A stretch of DNA of 5,025 nt. Source: an uncultured Eubacteriales bacterium (GTDB lineage: Bacteria > Bacillota > Clostridia > Oscillospirales > Oscillospiraceae). Made by a program: the position numbers and the translations under genes. Location: contig USAT01000129.1 in the NCBI GenBank assembly GCA_900552725.1, positions 1 through 5,025 of the forward strand, given 5' to 3'. Below are positions 1-5,025 of the stretch, one piece after another. Under the pieces are notes generated by a model, which saw only the letters and a list, made by a program, of their open reading frames with translations, made no database searches and had not been told where the DNA came from. Each line of letters starts with the position of its first letter. Position 1 is the stretch's first letter.

Positions 1-12
1 GCGGATTTTGCG

Positions 13-64
13 CTGTTCAGGTCCCTTGCCCGAACAGTCAAAATTGCTTGCTGGGATATCCCAG
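13..64. other. Candidate origin of transfer (oriT): hairpin plus palindrome upstream of mobC
   Basis: Two symmetric elements sit just ahead of the mobC-relaxase operon. CTGTTC at 13-18 pairs with GAACAG at 32-37, and after an A/C mismatch the stem continues with GGT (20-22) against GCC (28-30, one G-T pair). At 51-64 there is a perfect 14-bp palindrome, CTGGGATATCCCAG. MOBP-type oriT sites commonly lie next to the mobC/relaxase genes and contain an inverted repeat followed by the nick site, so position and structure fit. I could not match a known nick consensus, so the exact nick is not assigned. Alternatively the palindrome could be an operator through which a relaxosome protein represses the operon. 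Confidence 0.45.
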
Positions 65-90
65 ACCCTTATAAGAAACGGAGGCTGCCC

Positions 91-420
91 ATGGCAAACC
101 GAAAGCGGAACATTCAGATGAAGTTCTATGTGACGGAGGAGGAAAAACGGCTCATAGATGAAAAGATGGCGCAGCTCCCCACACGGCGGTACGGCGCGTA
201 TCTGCGGAAGATGGCGATAGACGGGTATATCATCCAGCTTGACACCACGGATATCAAGCGGATGAACGCTGCCCTGTCCGCCATTGGTCGGAACGTCAAT
301 CAGATCGCCAAGCGTGTCAACGCCGGAGGCGGCGCGTACAAAGCGGATATGCGGGAGATACAGGAGAGGCTGGATGAGATATGGCAGTTACAAAGACGCA
401 TCCTATCAAGTCAACGCTGA
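91..420 (+). CDS. mobC: MobC-family relaxosome accessory protein
   Basis: A 109-residue protein resembling MobC mobilization proteins, which bind DNA at oriT and help the relaxase gain access to the nick site. The N-terminus (about residues 5-30) has a basic, strand-helix pattern of the ribbon-helix-helix type (RNIQMKFYVTEEEKRLI). The family-typical segment is at about 61-77, with the NVNQIAKRVN core, followed by a charged helix to the C-terminus. The ATG at 91 is chosen because GGAGG at 80-84 is correctly spaced before it. The last 40 bases overlap the relaxase gene in another frame, which suggests translational coupling and joint expression. It acts in the donor cytoplasm on element DNA. 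No convincing promoter for it is visible in the 90 bases upstream. Confidence 0.9.
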   Translation: MANRKRNIQMKFYVTEEEKRLIDEKMAQLPTRRYGAYLRKMAIDGYIIQLDTTDIKRMNAALSAIGRNVNQIAKRVNAGGGAYKADMREIQERLDEIWQLQRRILSSQR

Positions 421-1727
421 AAGCGGCCATTGACTATATCTGCAACCCGGAAAAGACGGACGGAAAACTGCTTGTATCCTCCTATGGCTGCGCCGCCGAG
501 ACTGCGGATATCGAATTTGCCTGGACCCGCCGCCATGCCATCGACAAGGGAACGAACCTGGGCCGTCACCTGATCCAAGCCTTTCAGCCTGGGGAGGTCA
601 CGCCGGAGCAGGCCCATGAGATCGGCATGGAGCTGGCAAGGGAGATCCTGGGCGGCAGGTATGAGTTCGTCCTGACCACCCACATAGACCGGGATCATGT
701 TCATAACCACCTGATTTTCAATGCCGTCAGCTTTGCGGATCACAAGCACTACCATTCCAACAAGCGCAGCTATCACTTCATCCGCCGCACCTCAGACCGG
801 ATCTGCAAGGAACACGGCCTGTCCGTCATCGTTCCCGGCCAGGACAGGGGCAAAAGCTACATCGAGCATCAGGCGGAGCGGACCGGCACCAGCTATAAGG
901 CGAAGCTGCGCGCCGCCATCGACCAGCTGCTGCCCGGCTGCCATGATTTAGAGGAGCTGCTGGTGCGGTTGCAGCGGGAGGGCTATGCGCTCAAGCGGGG
1001 CAAGTATATTTCCGCCAGAGCGCCGGGACAGGAGCGCTTCACAAGGCTAAAGACCCTGGGCGCGGACTATGCCGAGGACGCCCTGACCGCACGGATGGCC
1101 GGACGCGCCAGACCCTCCCGCCAGCCAAAGCAGCGCGGAGGCAGGGTCAGCCTGCTTATAGATATTCAGAACAACATCAAGGCGCAGCAGAGCGCGGGCT
1201 ACCGCCATTGGGCGACCATCGAGAATCTGAAGCGCATCGCCGAAACCAGCAACTTCCTGACGGAACACGGCATCGGCAGCATGGAGGAGCTGACGGAGCG
1301 CTGCGAGGCGGCTTCCGCCTCCGCCGCCCGGCTGAAAGCGGAGCTGCGGGAGACCGGGGCGCGGATCGAGGAGCTGACGCTGAAAATAAAGCACGTCGCC
1401 GCCTACCGTCAGCTCAAGCCCATCTATGACCGTTATCAGGCGTCGAAGGACAAGGAGAAGTTCCTGCGTGGCTATGAGAGGGAGATCATTCTCTTTGAGG
1501 CCGCCGCCAGAGAGTGCAAGCGCCTGGGCGCCGTGCCCCTGCCGTCCGCGGAGCGGATGCAGGCGGAAATGGACGCGCTCACCGCCCGGAGGGCGGCGCT
1601 GACCGCCGAGCGTCAGAAGGCGCGGCGGGAGGAGCAGGACTACGCCGCCGTGCGCCGGAACGTGGAGGAGTTCCTGTCCCCGCCCCGGCAGGCACCGGCA
1701 CGGCAGAAGGATATGGAGCTGGAATGA
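381..1727 (+). CDS. MOBP-type relaxase / mobilization nuclease (VirD2-like)
   Basis: A 448-residue relaxase that should nick one strand at oriT, stay covalently bound to the 5' end through a tyrosine and pilot the strand into the recipient. Visible motifs are the likely catalytic Tyr19 in the AIDYICNPEKT segment; the second conserved block around His63 (GRHLIQAFQPGE); and the metal-binding HxDxxHxHxHxxxN signature, with His101, Asp103, His106, His108, His110 and Asn114. Next comes the typical SYHFIRRTSDRICKEHGLSVI region (130-150). From about residue 255 the protein is helical and charged, with likely coiled coil at about 300-430, probably for contacts with MobC or the coupling protein. The start at 381 lies inside mobC with only a weak ribosome site (GGAG at 363-366), so translation probably depends on mobC. 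All key residues are present and the gene looks intact. The family call is firm; the MOBP subgroup is from memory. Confidence 0.93.
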   Translation: MAVTKTHPIKSTLKAAIDYICNPEKTDGKLLVSSYGCAAETADIEFAWTRRHAIDKGTNLGRHLIQAFQPGEVTPEQAHEIGMELAREILGGRYEFVLTTHIDRDHVHNHLIFNAVSFADHKHYHSNKRSYHFIRRTSDRICKEHGLSVIVPGQDRGKSYIEHQAERTGTSYKAKLRAAIDQLLPGCHDLEELLVRLQREGYALKRGKYISARAPGQERFTRLKTLGADYAEDALTARMAGRARPSRQPKQRGGRVSLLIDIQNNIKAQQSAGYRHWATIENLKRIAETSNFLTEHGIGSMEELTERCEAASASAARLKAELRETGARIEELTLKIKHVAAYRQLKPIYDRYQASKDKEKFLRGYEREIILFEAAARECKRLGAVPLPSAERMQAEMDALTARRAALTAERQKARREEQDYAAVRRNVEEFLSPPRQAPARQKDMELE

Positions 1728-1780
1728 CCCCTGGGACAAACTTTTTGCCGCGATCTGCGTTTTCCCCTGGGCTTTTGCCG
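1728..1780. repeat. Short direct repeat after the relaxase gene
   Basis: CCCCTGGG occurs at 1728-1735 and again at 1764-1771, 36 bp apart. The copies are followed by CTTTTTGCCG (1741-1750) and CTTTTGCCG (1772-1780), so each repeat has two parts with a 5-base insertion in the first copy. The first copy directly follows the relaxase stop codon and the second lies just upstream of the TATAAT element. It could be a regulator-binding site or the remnant of a small duplication. No rho-independent terminator is evident here. Confidence 0.5.
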
Positions 1781-1790
1781 AAACGTCAGA

Positions 1791-1796
1791 TATAAT
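1791..1796 (+). promoter_or_regulatory. Perfect -10 element (TATAAT) for the small membrane-protein gene
   Basis: TATAAT lies 35 bases before the ATG at 1831, which leaves a leader of about 28 bases carrying a GAAGGAGG ribosome site (1815-1822). No good -35 hexamer is found at 16-18 bp spacing, so it may need an activator or be weak. The bases following it (TATAATGAAGATA) resemble those at the promoter of the BRO-type gene (TAGAATGGGGATA). Confidence 0.5.
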
Positions 1797-1830
1797 GAAG
1801 ATACAAACGATTTTGAAGGAGGCGAACCCC

Positions 1831-2190
1831 ATGACAAGAGGCGAGGCCTTAAAAGACTTTTTCCGCAAGACCATCCTGCCGGTGGCGTCGGCCGCGCTGC
1901 TGTACTGCATCTTCCGCTCCGCCTGCGTAAAGAACGGGGAGCTGGATTATCTCTGGCTCTGAATCCTCTGCGGGCTGCCATTTGGGATCTGGCGGCTGCG
2001 GCTCTGGATCATACCGGGCGGCGGCTCTCTGGGCGGCGGGATCGCCCTGTTCCTTCTGAACTTCGTCTTTGCCGGCCTTATCGGCGGCTGCGTCCTTGTC
2101 TGGCGGCTGCTGGTGGCGGCGTGGTACATCCCGGTCACGGCGTACCGCCTGCTGACGGCAGACAGGTATTCCTTCCTCCCGGAGGAGTAG
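1831..2190 (+). pseudogene. Small three-helix membrane protein (DUF6050-like), interrupted by an in-frame TGA
   Basis: Reading from the ATG at 1831 gives 119 codons ending at TAG 2188-2190, with one internal TGA at codon 44 (1960-1962). A GAAGGAGG ribosome site at 1815-1822 precedes the start. The conceptual protein is hydrophobic throughout. It has a first helix at about 15-32, a second hydrophobic stretch at about 40-60 (LWL-stop-ILCGLPFGIW) and a long glycine-rich segment at 67-100 (GGGIALFLLNFVFAGLIGGC) that ends in a WRLLVAAWY motif. This pattern matches my memory of DUF6050-type proteins found beside relaxase genes in Clostridia ICEs; their function is unknown. Reading frame and hydrophobic pattern continue unbroken after the TGA, so this looks like one recent point change, perhaps TGG (Trp) to TGA. 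Readthrough or a sequencing error would rescue it. Without rescue the product is a 43-residue fragment. Confidence 0.7.
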
Positions 2191-2197
2191 GATCCGC

Positions 2198-2340
2198 GCC
2201 ATGGAAATGTGGAAAACGGCCGCTTTGCCGATGGAAAACGCATTCACGGCCCGATGGAAAAGCCGCTGCCTTTCCCACAGCCCGCAAACACCGTTTCCCA
2301 CAGCACCGCCCGGCTTGGCCGTTTGCCCACAATCCCACAG
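2198..2340. repeat. Cluster of short TGG(G)AAA / TTTCCCA motifs in both orientations
   Basis: The stretch 2191-2440 has no convincing gene. It holds forward copies ATGGAAA at 2201-2207 and CCGATGGAAAA at 2228-2238 and 2251-2261 (23 bp apart). Inverted copies follow: TTTCCCACAG at 2271-2280 and 2294-2303 (again 23 bp apart), then the variants TTTGCCCACA (2322-2331) and AATCCCACAG (2331-2340). The inverted copies resemble degenerate DnaA boxes, and TGTGGAAAA at 2208-2216 fits the relaxed DnaA-box consensus on the minus strand. It may be an operator or iteron array ahead of the BRO-type gene; no function can be assigned from sequence alone. Confidence 0.55.
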
Positions 2341-2380
2341 CGCCTACGACTGCTGCTGCCGCAAAAATCGCATTCCCTGA

Positions 2381-2409
2381 TAGAAAAAATCATCATTTCA
2401 TGGTAGAAT
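2381..2409 (+). promoter_or_regulatory. Extended -10 promoter of the BRO-type gene
   Basis: TAGAAT at 2404-2409 is preceded by TGG (2401-2403), which forms an extended -10 element. TAGAAA at 2381-2386 matches 4 of 6 -35 positions at 17 bp spacing. Transcription would start near 2416, ahead of the GAAGGAGGG ribosome site (2424-2432) and the ATG at 2441. This argues against translation starting at the ATG at 2408, which overlaps the -10 element. Confidence 0.6.
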
Positions 2410-2440
2410 GGGGATAGCCCATCGAAGGAGGGAAAAGCCC

Positions 2441-3328
2441 ATGGACGAGAACAATTCCATCCAGCTTTTTGAAGATAGAAAGATCCGCACTGCCTGGGAC
2501 GAGGAAAAGGAAGAATGGTATTTCTCCGTAGTGGATGTGATCGCCGTTCTGACCGATCAGCCAACGGCAAGAAGCGCCAGCACCTATTGGGCGGTTTTGA
2601 AAAAGCGTCTGAAAGAGGAGGGCGCAAGTGAACTGCTTACAAATTGTAAGCAGTTGAAAATGCGGGCAACAGACGGAAAGATGCGTCTAACGGACGTTGC
2701 CAGCACGGAACAGCTTCTGCGCATCATCCAGTCCATCCCGTCGCCCAAGGCAGAACCGTTCAGGCGTTGGCTGGCTCAGGTCGGCCGGGAACGCATCGAG
2801 GAGACCATCGACCCGGAGCAGGCCATCGACCGGGCGCTGGAGACCTACCAGAAGAAGGGCTATGATGCCGACTGGATCCACCAGCGCATCCTCTCCATCC
2901 GCGTCCGCAACGAGCTCACCGCCGAATGGCAGGCGCGGGGCGTGGAGCAGGGCCGGGAATACGCCATCCTCACCGACGAGATCACAAAGGCCTGGTCCGG
3001 CATGACCACCCGGCAATACAAAAACCTGAAAGGGCTCAAAAAGGAAAACCTCCGGGACAACATGAGCACATTGGAGATCGTGCTGAACATGCTGGCCGAA
3101 ACCACGACCACGGAGCTTTCCAAGGCCCACCGGCCGGAGGGCTTTGAGGAAAGCCGGATCGTTGCCCGGCGCGGCGGCAAGGTGGCGGGAGACGCGCGGC
3201 GCGCCATCGAAGCGGACACCGGGAGGCCCGCCGTCACAGCGCAGAACGCCGCCCAGCTCAACGCCGTGGTGACGGATGTGATCCAGGGCGTGGCGGAAGC
3301 GGACAAGCCCAACGAGGACGAGAAATAA
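2441..3328 (+). CDS. BRO-N / DinD-like protein (phage antirepressor-type)
   Basis: A 295-residue protein. Residues about 8-120 look like a BRO-N domain (IRTAWDEEKEEWYFSVVDVIAVL near the start, RLTDVASTEQLLRIIQSIPS at 82-101, then PFRRWLAQVGRERIEE), a DNA-binding module of phage antirepressors and viral BRO proteins. The remainder resembles the C-terminal half of DinD-type DNA-damage-inducible proteins: YQKKGYDADWIHQRILSIRVR at about 136-156, a TLEIVLNMLAETTTTE helix at about 210-225, and VARRGGKVAGDARRAIE near 241-257. ATG 2441 is preferred over ATG 2408 because GAAGGAGGG (2424-2432) is well placed for it and 2408 lies in the promoter. The gene has its own promoter and converges on the minus-strand genes. 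A regulatory or damage-response role is likely by family but not shown. A 25-nt palindrome lies inside codons 64-72. Confidence 0.85.
   Translation: MDENNSIQLFEDRKIRTAWDEEKEEWYFSVVDVIAVLTDQPTARSASTYWAVLKKRLKEEGASELLTNCKQLKMRATDGKMRLTDVASTEQLLRIIQSIPSPKAEPFRRWLAQVGRERIEETIDPEQAIDRALETYQKKGYDADWIHQRILSIRVRNELTAEWQARGVEQGREYAILTDEITKAWSGMTTRQYKNLKGLKKENLRDNMSTLEIVLNMLAETTTTELSKAHRPEGFEESRIVARRGGKVAGDARRAIEADTGRPAVTAQNAAQLNAVVTDVIQGVAEADKPNEDEK
2631..2655. repeat. Near-perfect 25-nt palindrome inside the BRO-type gene
   Basis: AACTGCTTACAA (2631-2642) and TTGTAAGCAGTT (2644-2655) are exact reverse complements around a single A at 2643. As RNA this gives an 11-bp stem with a 3-nt loop. It lies in the segment encoding ELLTNCKQLK of the BRO-N domain and is AT-richer than the surrounding gene. 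It could be an intragenic operator, perhaps for self-regulation, or an RNA hairpin. No U-tract follows, so it is not a standard terminator. Confidence 0.8.
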
Positions 3329-3331
3329 GCA

Positions 3332-3385
3332 AAAAAAGAAGCGGGGACGCAGCCAACGGATATACCGAAGGCCGCGTCCCCGCTT
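3332..3385 (-). terminator. Strong rho-independent terminator, best on the minus strand
   Basis: AAGCGGGGACGC (3339-3350) pairs perfectly with GCGTCCCCGCTT (3374-3385) over 12 bp. The inner part can extend the structure with GCC/GGC (3352-3354 with 3370-3372) and CGG/CCG (3357-3359 with 3365-3367) around an ATATA loop. Read on the minus strand the stem is followed by a T-run (complement of the A-run at 3331-3337), so it should end transcription of the ArdA/YodL-type operon. On the plus strand it begins 11 bases after the BRO-type stop codon, but only CTTTC follows, so termination there is weaker. Confidence 0.8.
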
Positions 3386-3394
3386 TCGCTATGG

Positions 3395-3466
3395 GCGCGG
3401 ATGGGAAAGTGTCGAAAACCGCTGCTTTTTCGCCGCAGGAGCGCGGAGAAAAGCGCGGATGGGAAA
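3395..3466. repeat. Exact 14-bp direct repeat between the convergent genes
   Basis: GCGCGGATGGGAAA occurs at 3395-3408 and 3453-3466, 58 bp apart, with a partial third copy (GCGCGGAGAAA) at 3441-3451. The GATGGGAAA core matches the motif family found upstream of the BRO-type gene at 2198-2340. The stretch 3386-3503 has no convincing gene. It would be the 3' untranslated region of the minus-strand transcript. Confidence 0.6.
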
Positions 3467-3503
3467 TCATAAGGGCATGGTCTGAAAACGCCGCCACGGG
3501 GGA

Positions 3504-3701
3504 CTATTTTGCCCGTTTCCCACCCTTATCCATGCCTTTTTTCACACGCTGGGACTGGAAGTGTGGGCAGTCCAGCACCACCGCCCGGAAGCTCTGCTTG
3601 CAGGGATGGACACAGCCCTTGCAGAGCCGGTTGTACTGCCGCCTGCCATTCTCCCCCAGGAAGAAGGCCCATTCCAGCCGCCACTTCACGCCCCGGCTCA
3701 C
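3504..3701 (-). CDS. Small cysteine-rich, probably zinc-binding protein of the element
   Basis: About 65 residues from GTG 3701, or 61 from GTG 3689. The core is EWAFFLGENGRRQYNRLCKG followed by CVHPCKQSFRAVVLDCPHF, with cysteines spaced CX2CX3CX10C, as in a small metal-binding site. The tail is basic (VKKGMDKGGKRAK). I recall similar short proteins with a RQYNRLC...CKQSFRA core in Clostridia ICEs, with no known function. GTG 3701 overlaps the upstream stop codon as GTGA, the classical coupled arrangement; the second GTG at 3689 gives a start VKWRLEW that fits remembered homologues better. The ATG at 3761 would give a long overlap with the upstream gene and is less likely. It is co-transcribed with the ArdA/YodL-type gene and ends before the terminator at 3332-3385. 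Confidence 0.7.
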   Translation of the reverse strand: MSRGVKWRLEWAFFLGENGRRQYNRLCKGCVHPCKQSFRAVVLDCPHFQSQRVKKGMDKGGKRAK

Positions 3702-5025
3702 AGCTCCCCCAGCTCCGGGGGCTTTTTCTCCGTGGCAGGTCTGGGCTGCTGCTTCGCGCACTCCTGCTTTGCTGCCGCCAGCCGTTCCCGGATGGAGGGC
3801 TTTTTCTCCGGCTGCGTCCGCTCCGCGTGCTCCCTGGCCTTCTCCAGCTCCTCGCCCCGTCTGCCGTTGTTGATAACGCCGTCGATCATGCCGTAGTCGT
3901 CCTCCAGCGTCATTTCAGCGGTACGGAGGGGATTGTCCTTTTCCGGCGCATCAGCTCTGACCGCATACGCCTGGGTCCCATTTGCCATAATGAGATATTT
4001 TCCATCCTCAGAGGCGTGATGAAAACCGTATCCGTCTGCCTCCATCTGCTCCCTTGTCATGCCGCAGAGATAGAAGCTGCCCCTGGGTGTCTGGATGCGC
4101 TCGGTGATCTCGCGGCTTTTCTGCGCCGGCTGCAAAAACTCCGGCACTTCGGAAAAGCCAGTGCGGTCGCAGTAATGGGCGGTATCCTTCCCGTTCTGAT
4201 GCAGCACCACGATATCCGATACCGACAGGGAGTGCCCGGTGAAATCTGCCGGACGATCCACATTGAACCGGGTATAAATGCTTTCAAGGTTGTCCTTTTC
4301 CGTCAGCGGCGCTTCATAGACCAGCTCGTAGTTTTCCGGCTTTACGGAAAGGCCGTTGCGGTGGATGCTGTCCAGCGGCTCAAAGCGATAATCCAGCGTT
4401 TCATTGCCGCCCTTGAGCTGGTAGATGGAGAAGCTGCCCACCGGCTCGTCCCGCACCGCCCGTGCCTGCTCCACGATAGCGGCGGGGGTCTGCGCATAGG
4501 TGGCCGCCTCCACCGCGTACTCCCGTTCCGCCTTTTCCGCGGCGGCCAGCATTTCATCCACACGGGATCTGTTCGGATCCTCTAAAGCCGCCTTGACCTC
4601 GGCAGGGTCGAAATCAAGAAACTCCTCGTATCCCGTGGCGTCCTTGAACTTTTCGATCTCGGAGGGAAGATAGTCCTCCTGCGTCTGGCCCAGCGCCGCC
4701 AGCTTTTCATCCAGAGCGGAGATGCGTCCTGCCATCAGATTTTCATAAAGTGCTTCCTTTGCGGCGTGCGCCTCCGGGTGTTCCGCCGCGTACTGCGGAT
4801 CGTTCTGACGGAAAAACTCGTCCATGTCAAAGGCGATATCCATAGCCCACTCGGATTTTTCTTCTTCGGGAAGATCGTCCTGAAAGGTCATCACCCGGTA
4901 CTCGTCGGGGATACTGCCGCGCTCACCGTCGTAATACTCATGGAAACTGTCACCCGTATCACGCACATAGCCCTGATCCGTGAAGGTGCCGTTTTCCTCC
5001 AACGCAACGTCCCGGCCGTAGGCCT
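3698..5025 (-). CDS. ArdA-YodL-DUF4316-like fusion protein, 5' end beyond the window
   Basis: The frame is open through the right edge, so the N-terminus is missing; the TTG at 5002 is only an internal codon. The first visible residues, AYGRDVALEENGTFTDQGYV, resemble the C-terminal end of ArdA, a DNA-mimic inhibitor of type I restriction; Tn916 Orf18 ends with a similar AYGRD segment. Counting from the TTG, residues about 30-185 are acidic and helical with no clear family. Residues 190-290 look like a YodL domain (IYQLKGGNETLDYRF, YTRFNVDRPADF, GHSLSVSDIVVL). Residues 302-380 fit DUF4316 (TPRGSFYLCGMTREQMEADG, AEMTLEDDYGMIDGVINNG). A basic tail carries SIRERLAAAK (403-412). The strong acidity fits a DNA mimic. 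It heads a minus-strand pair with the Cys-rich gene. Likely role: protecting element DNA from restriction on entry; the roles of YodL and DUF4316 are unknown. Confidence 0.8.
   Translation of the reverse strand, partial: AYGRDVALEENGTFTDQGYVRDTGDSFHEYYDGERGSIPDEYRVMTFQDDLPEEEKSEWAMDIAFDMDEFFRQNDPQYAAEHPEAHAAKEALYENLMAGRISALDEKLAALGQTQEDYLPSEIEKFKDATGYEEFLDFDPAEVKAALEDPNRSRVDEMLAAAEKAEREYAVEAATYAQTPAAIVEQARAVRDEPVGSFSIYQLKGGNETLDYRFEPLDSIHRNGLSVKPENYELVYEAPLTEKDNLESIYTRFNVDRPADFTGHSLSVSDIVVLHQNGKDTAHYCDRTGFSEVPEFLQPAQKSREITERIQTPRGSFYLCGMTREQMEADGYGFHHASEDGKYLIMANGTQAYAVRADAPEKDNPLRTAEMTLEDDYGMIDGVINNGRRGEELEKAREHAERTQPEKKPSIRERLAAAKQECAKQQPRPATEKKPPELGEL

Noticed and set aside
70..75. TATAAG as a -10 element for mobC
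   Set aside because: A transcript from here would start at about 82, inside the ribosome site at 80-84, and no good -35 is present.
1047..1910. Minus-strand open frame of 287 codons
   Set aside because: It is antisense to the relaxase C-terminal region, which has a clear coiled-coil pattern on the plus strand; the minus frame shows only low-complexity Leu/Gly/Arg sequence.
1960..1962. UGA as a selenocysteine codon or reassigned tryptophan
   Set aside because: The mobC and relaxase genes end in TGA, so UGA works as a stop here; no convincing SECIS-like hairpin directly follows, and remembered relatives do not use Cys at this position.
2174..2187. TCCTCC-C-GGAGGA inverted repeat at the end of the membrane-protein gene as a terminator
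   Set aside because: The arms are 6 bp with a 1-base centre and no U-tract follows; the symmetry falls in coding sequence and is too short to weigh.
2408..2440. Upstream ATG start for the BRO-type gene
   Set aside because: The ATG overlaps the -10 element, has no ribosome site, and adds the unfamiliar residues MGIAHRRREKP; ATG 2441 has a well-placed GAAGGAGGG.
3509..4585. Long plus-strand open frame of 358 codons
   Set aside because: It lies antisense to the YodL/DUF4316-like gene, has no ribosome site or recognisable domain, and its composition (Cys, His, Arg, Leu-rich) is typical of a shadow frame in GC-rich DNA.
1..5025. CRISPR array, tRNA, rRNA or insertion sequence
   Set aside because: No regularly spaced long repeats, no cloverleaf or ribosomal RNA segments and no transposase motifs were seen.

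Overview
The window is about 5 kb of GC-rich DNA and looks like part of an integrative and conjugative element (ICE) or mobilizable element. The likely host group is a gut-type Clostridia lineage (Oscillospiraceae or Lachnospiraceae-like). The reasons are strong AGGAGG-type ribosome binding sites, a MobC plus MOBP-type relaxase pair, and a cargo set (a three-helix membrane protein, a BRO-N/DinD-like protein, a YodL/DUF4316 protein and a small Cys-rich protein) that I associate with Tn1549-like elements of Bacillota. The host and family assignments rest on remembered family patterns; no database search was run.

Layout, left to right. Positions 1-90 hold an imperfect hairpin and a perfect 14-bp palindrome just ahead of mobC, a plausible oriT. 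mobC (91-420) and the relaxase gene (381-1727) overlap by 40 bp and form the DNA-processing (relaxosome) operon. After a short direct repeat and a TATAAT promoter element comes a small membrane-protein gene (1831-2190). It has a good ribosome binding site and an intact reading frame except for one in-frame TGA at 1960-1962, so it is scored as a probable pseudogene. A gene-free stretch (2191-2440) carries a cluster of short ATGG(G)AAA / TTTCCCA(T/C) motifs in both orientations and an extended -10 promoter. The BRO-N/DinD-like gene follows (2441-3328), with a near-perfect 25-nt palindrome inside its coding sequence.

The right half is on the minus strand and converges on the BRO-type gene. A long gene, open through the right edge (3698-5025), carries what looks like the last residues of an ArdA antirestriction domain fused to a YodL domain and a DUF4316-like tail. 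Its stop codon overlaps the GTG start of a small CX2CX3CX10C protein (3504-3701). A strong hairpin at 3339-3385, whose U-tract lies on the minus-strand side, probably ends this minus-strand transcript and insulates the convergent BRO-type gene.

Together these are the DNA-processing functions for transfer (MobC and relaxase), probable defence evasion in the recipient (the ArdA-like fusion) and a probable regulator (BRO/DinD-like). The most notable points are the in-frame stop in the membrane protein, the palindrome inside the BRO-type gene, the motif family flanking that gene, the ArdA-YodL-DUF4316 fusion, and the candidate oriT.
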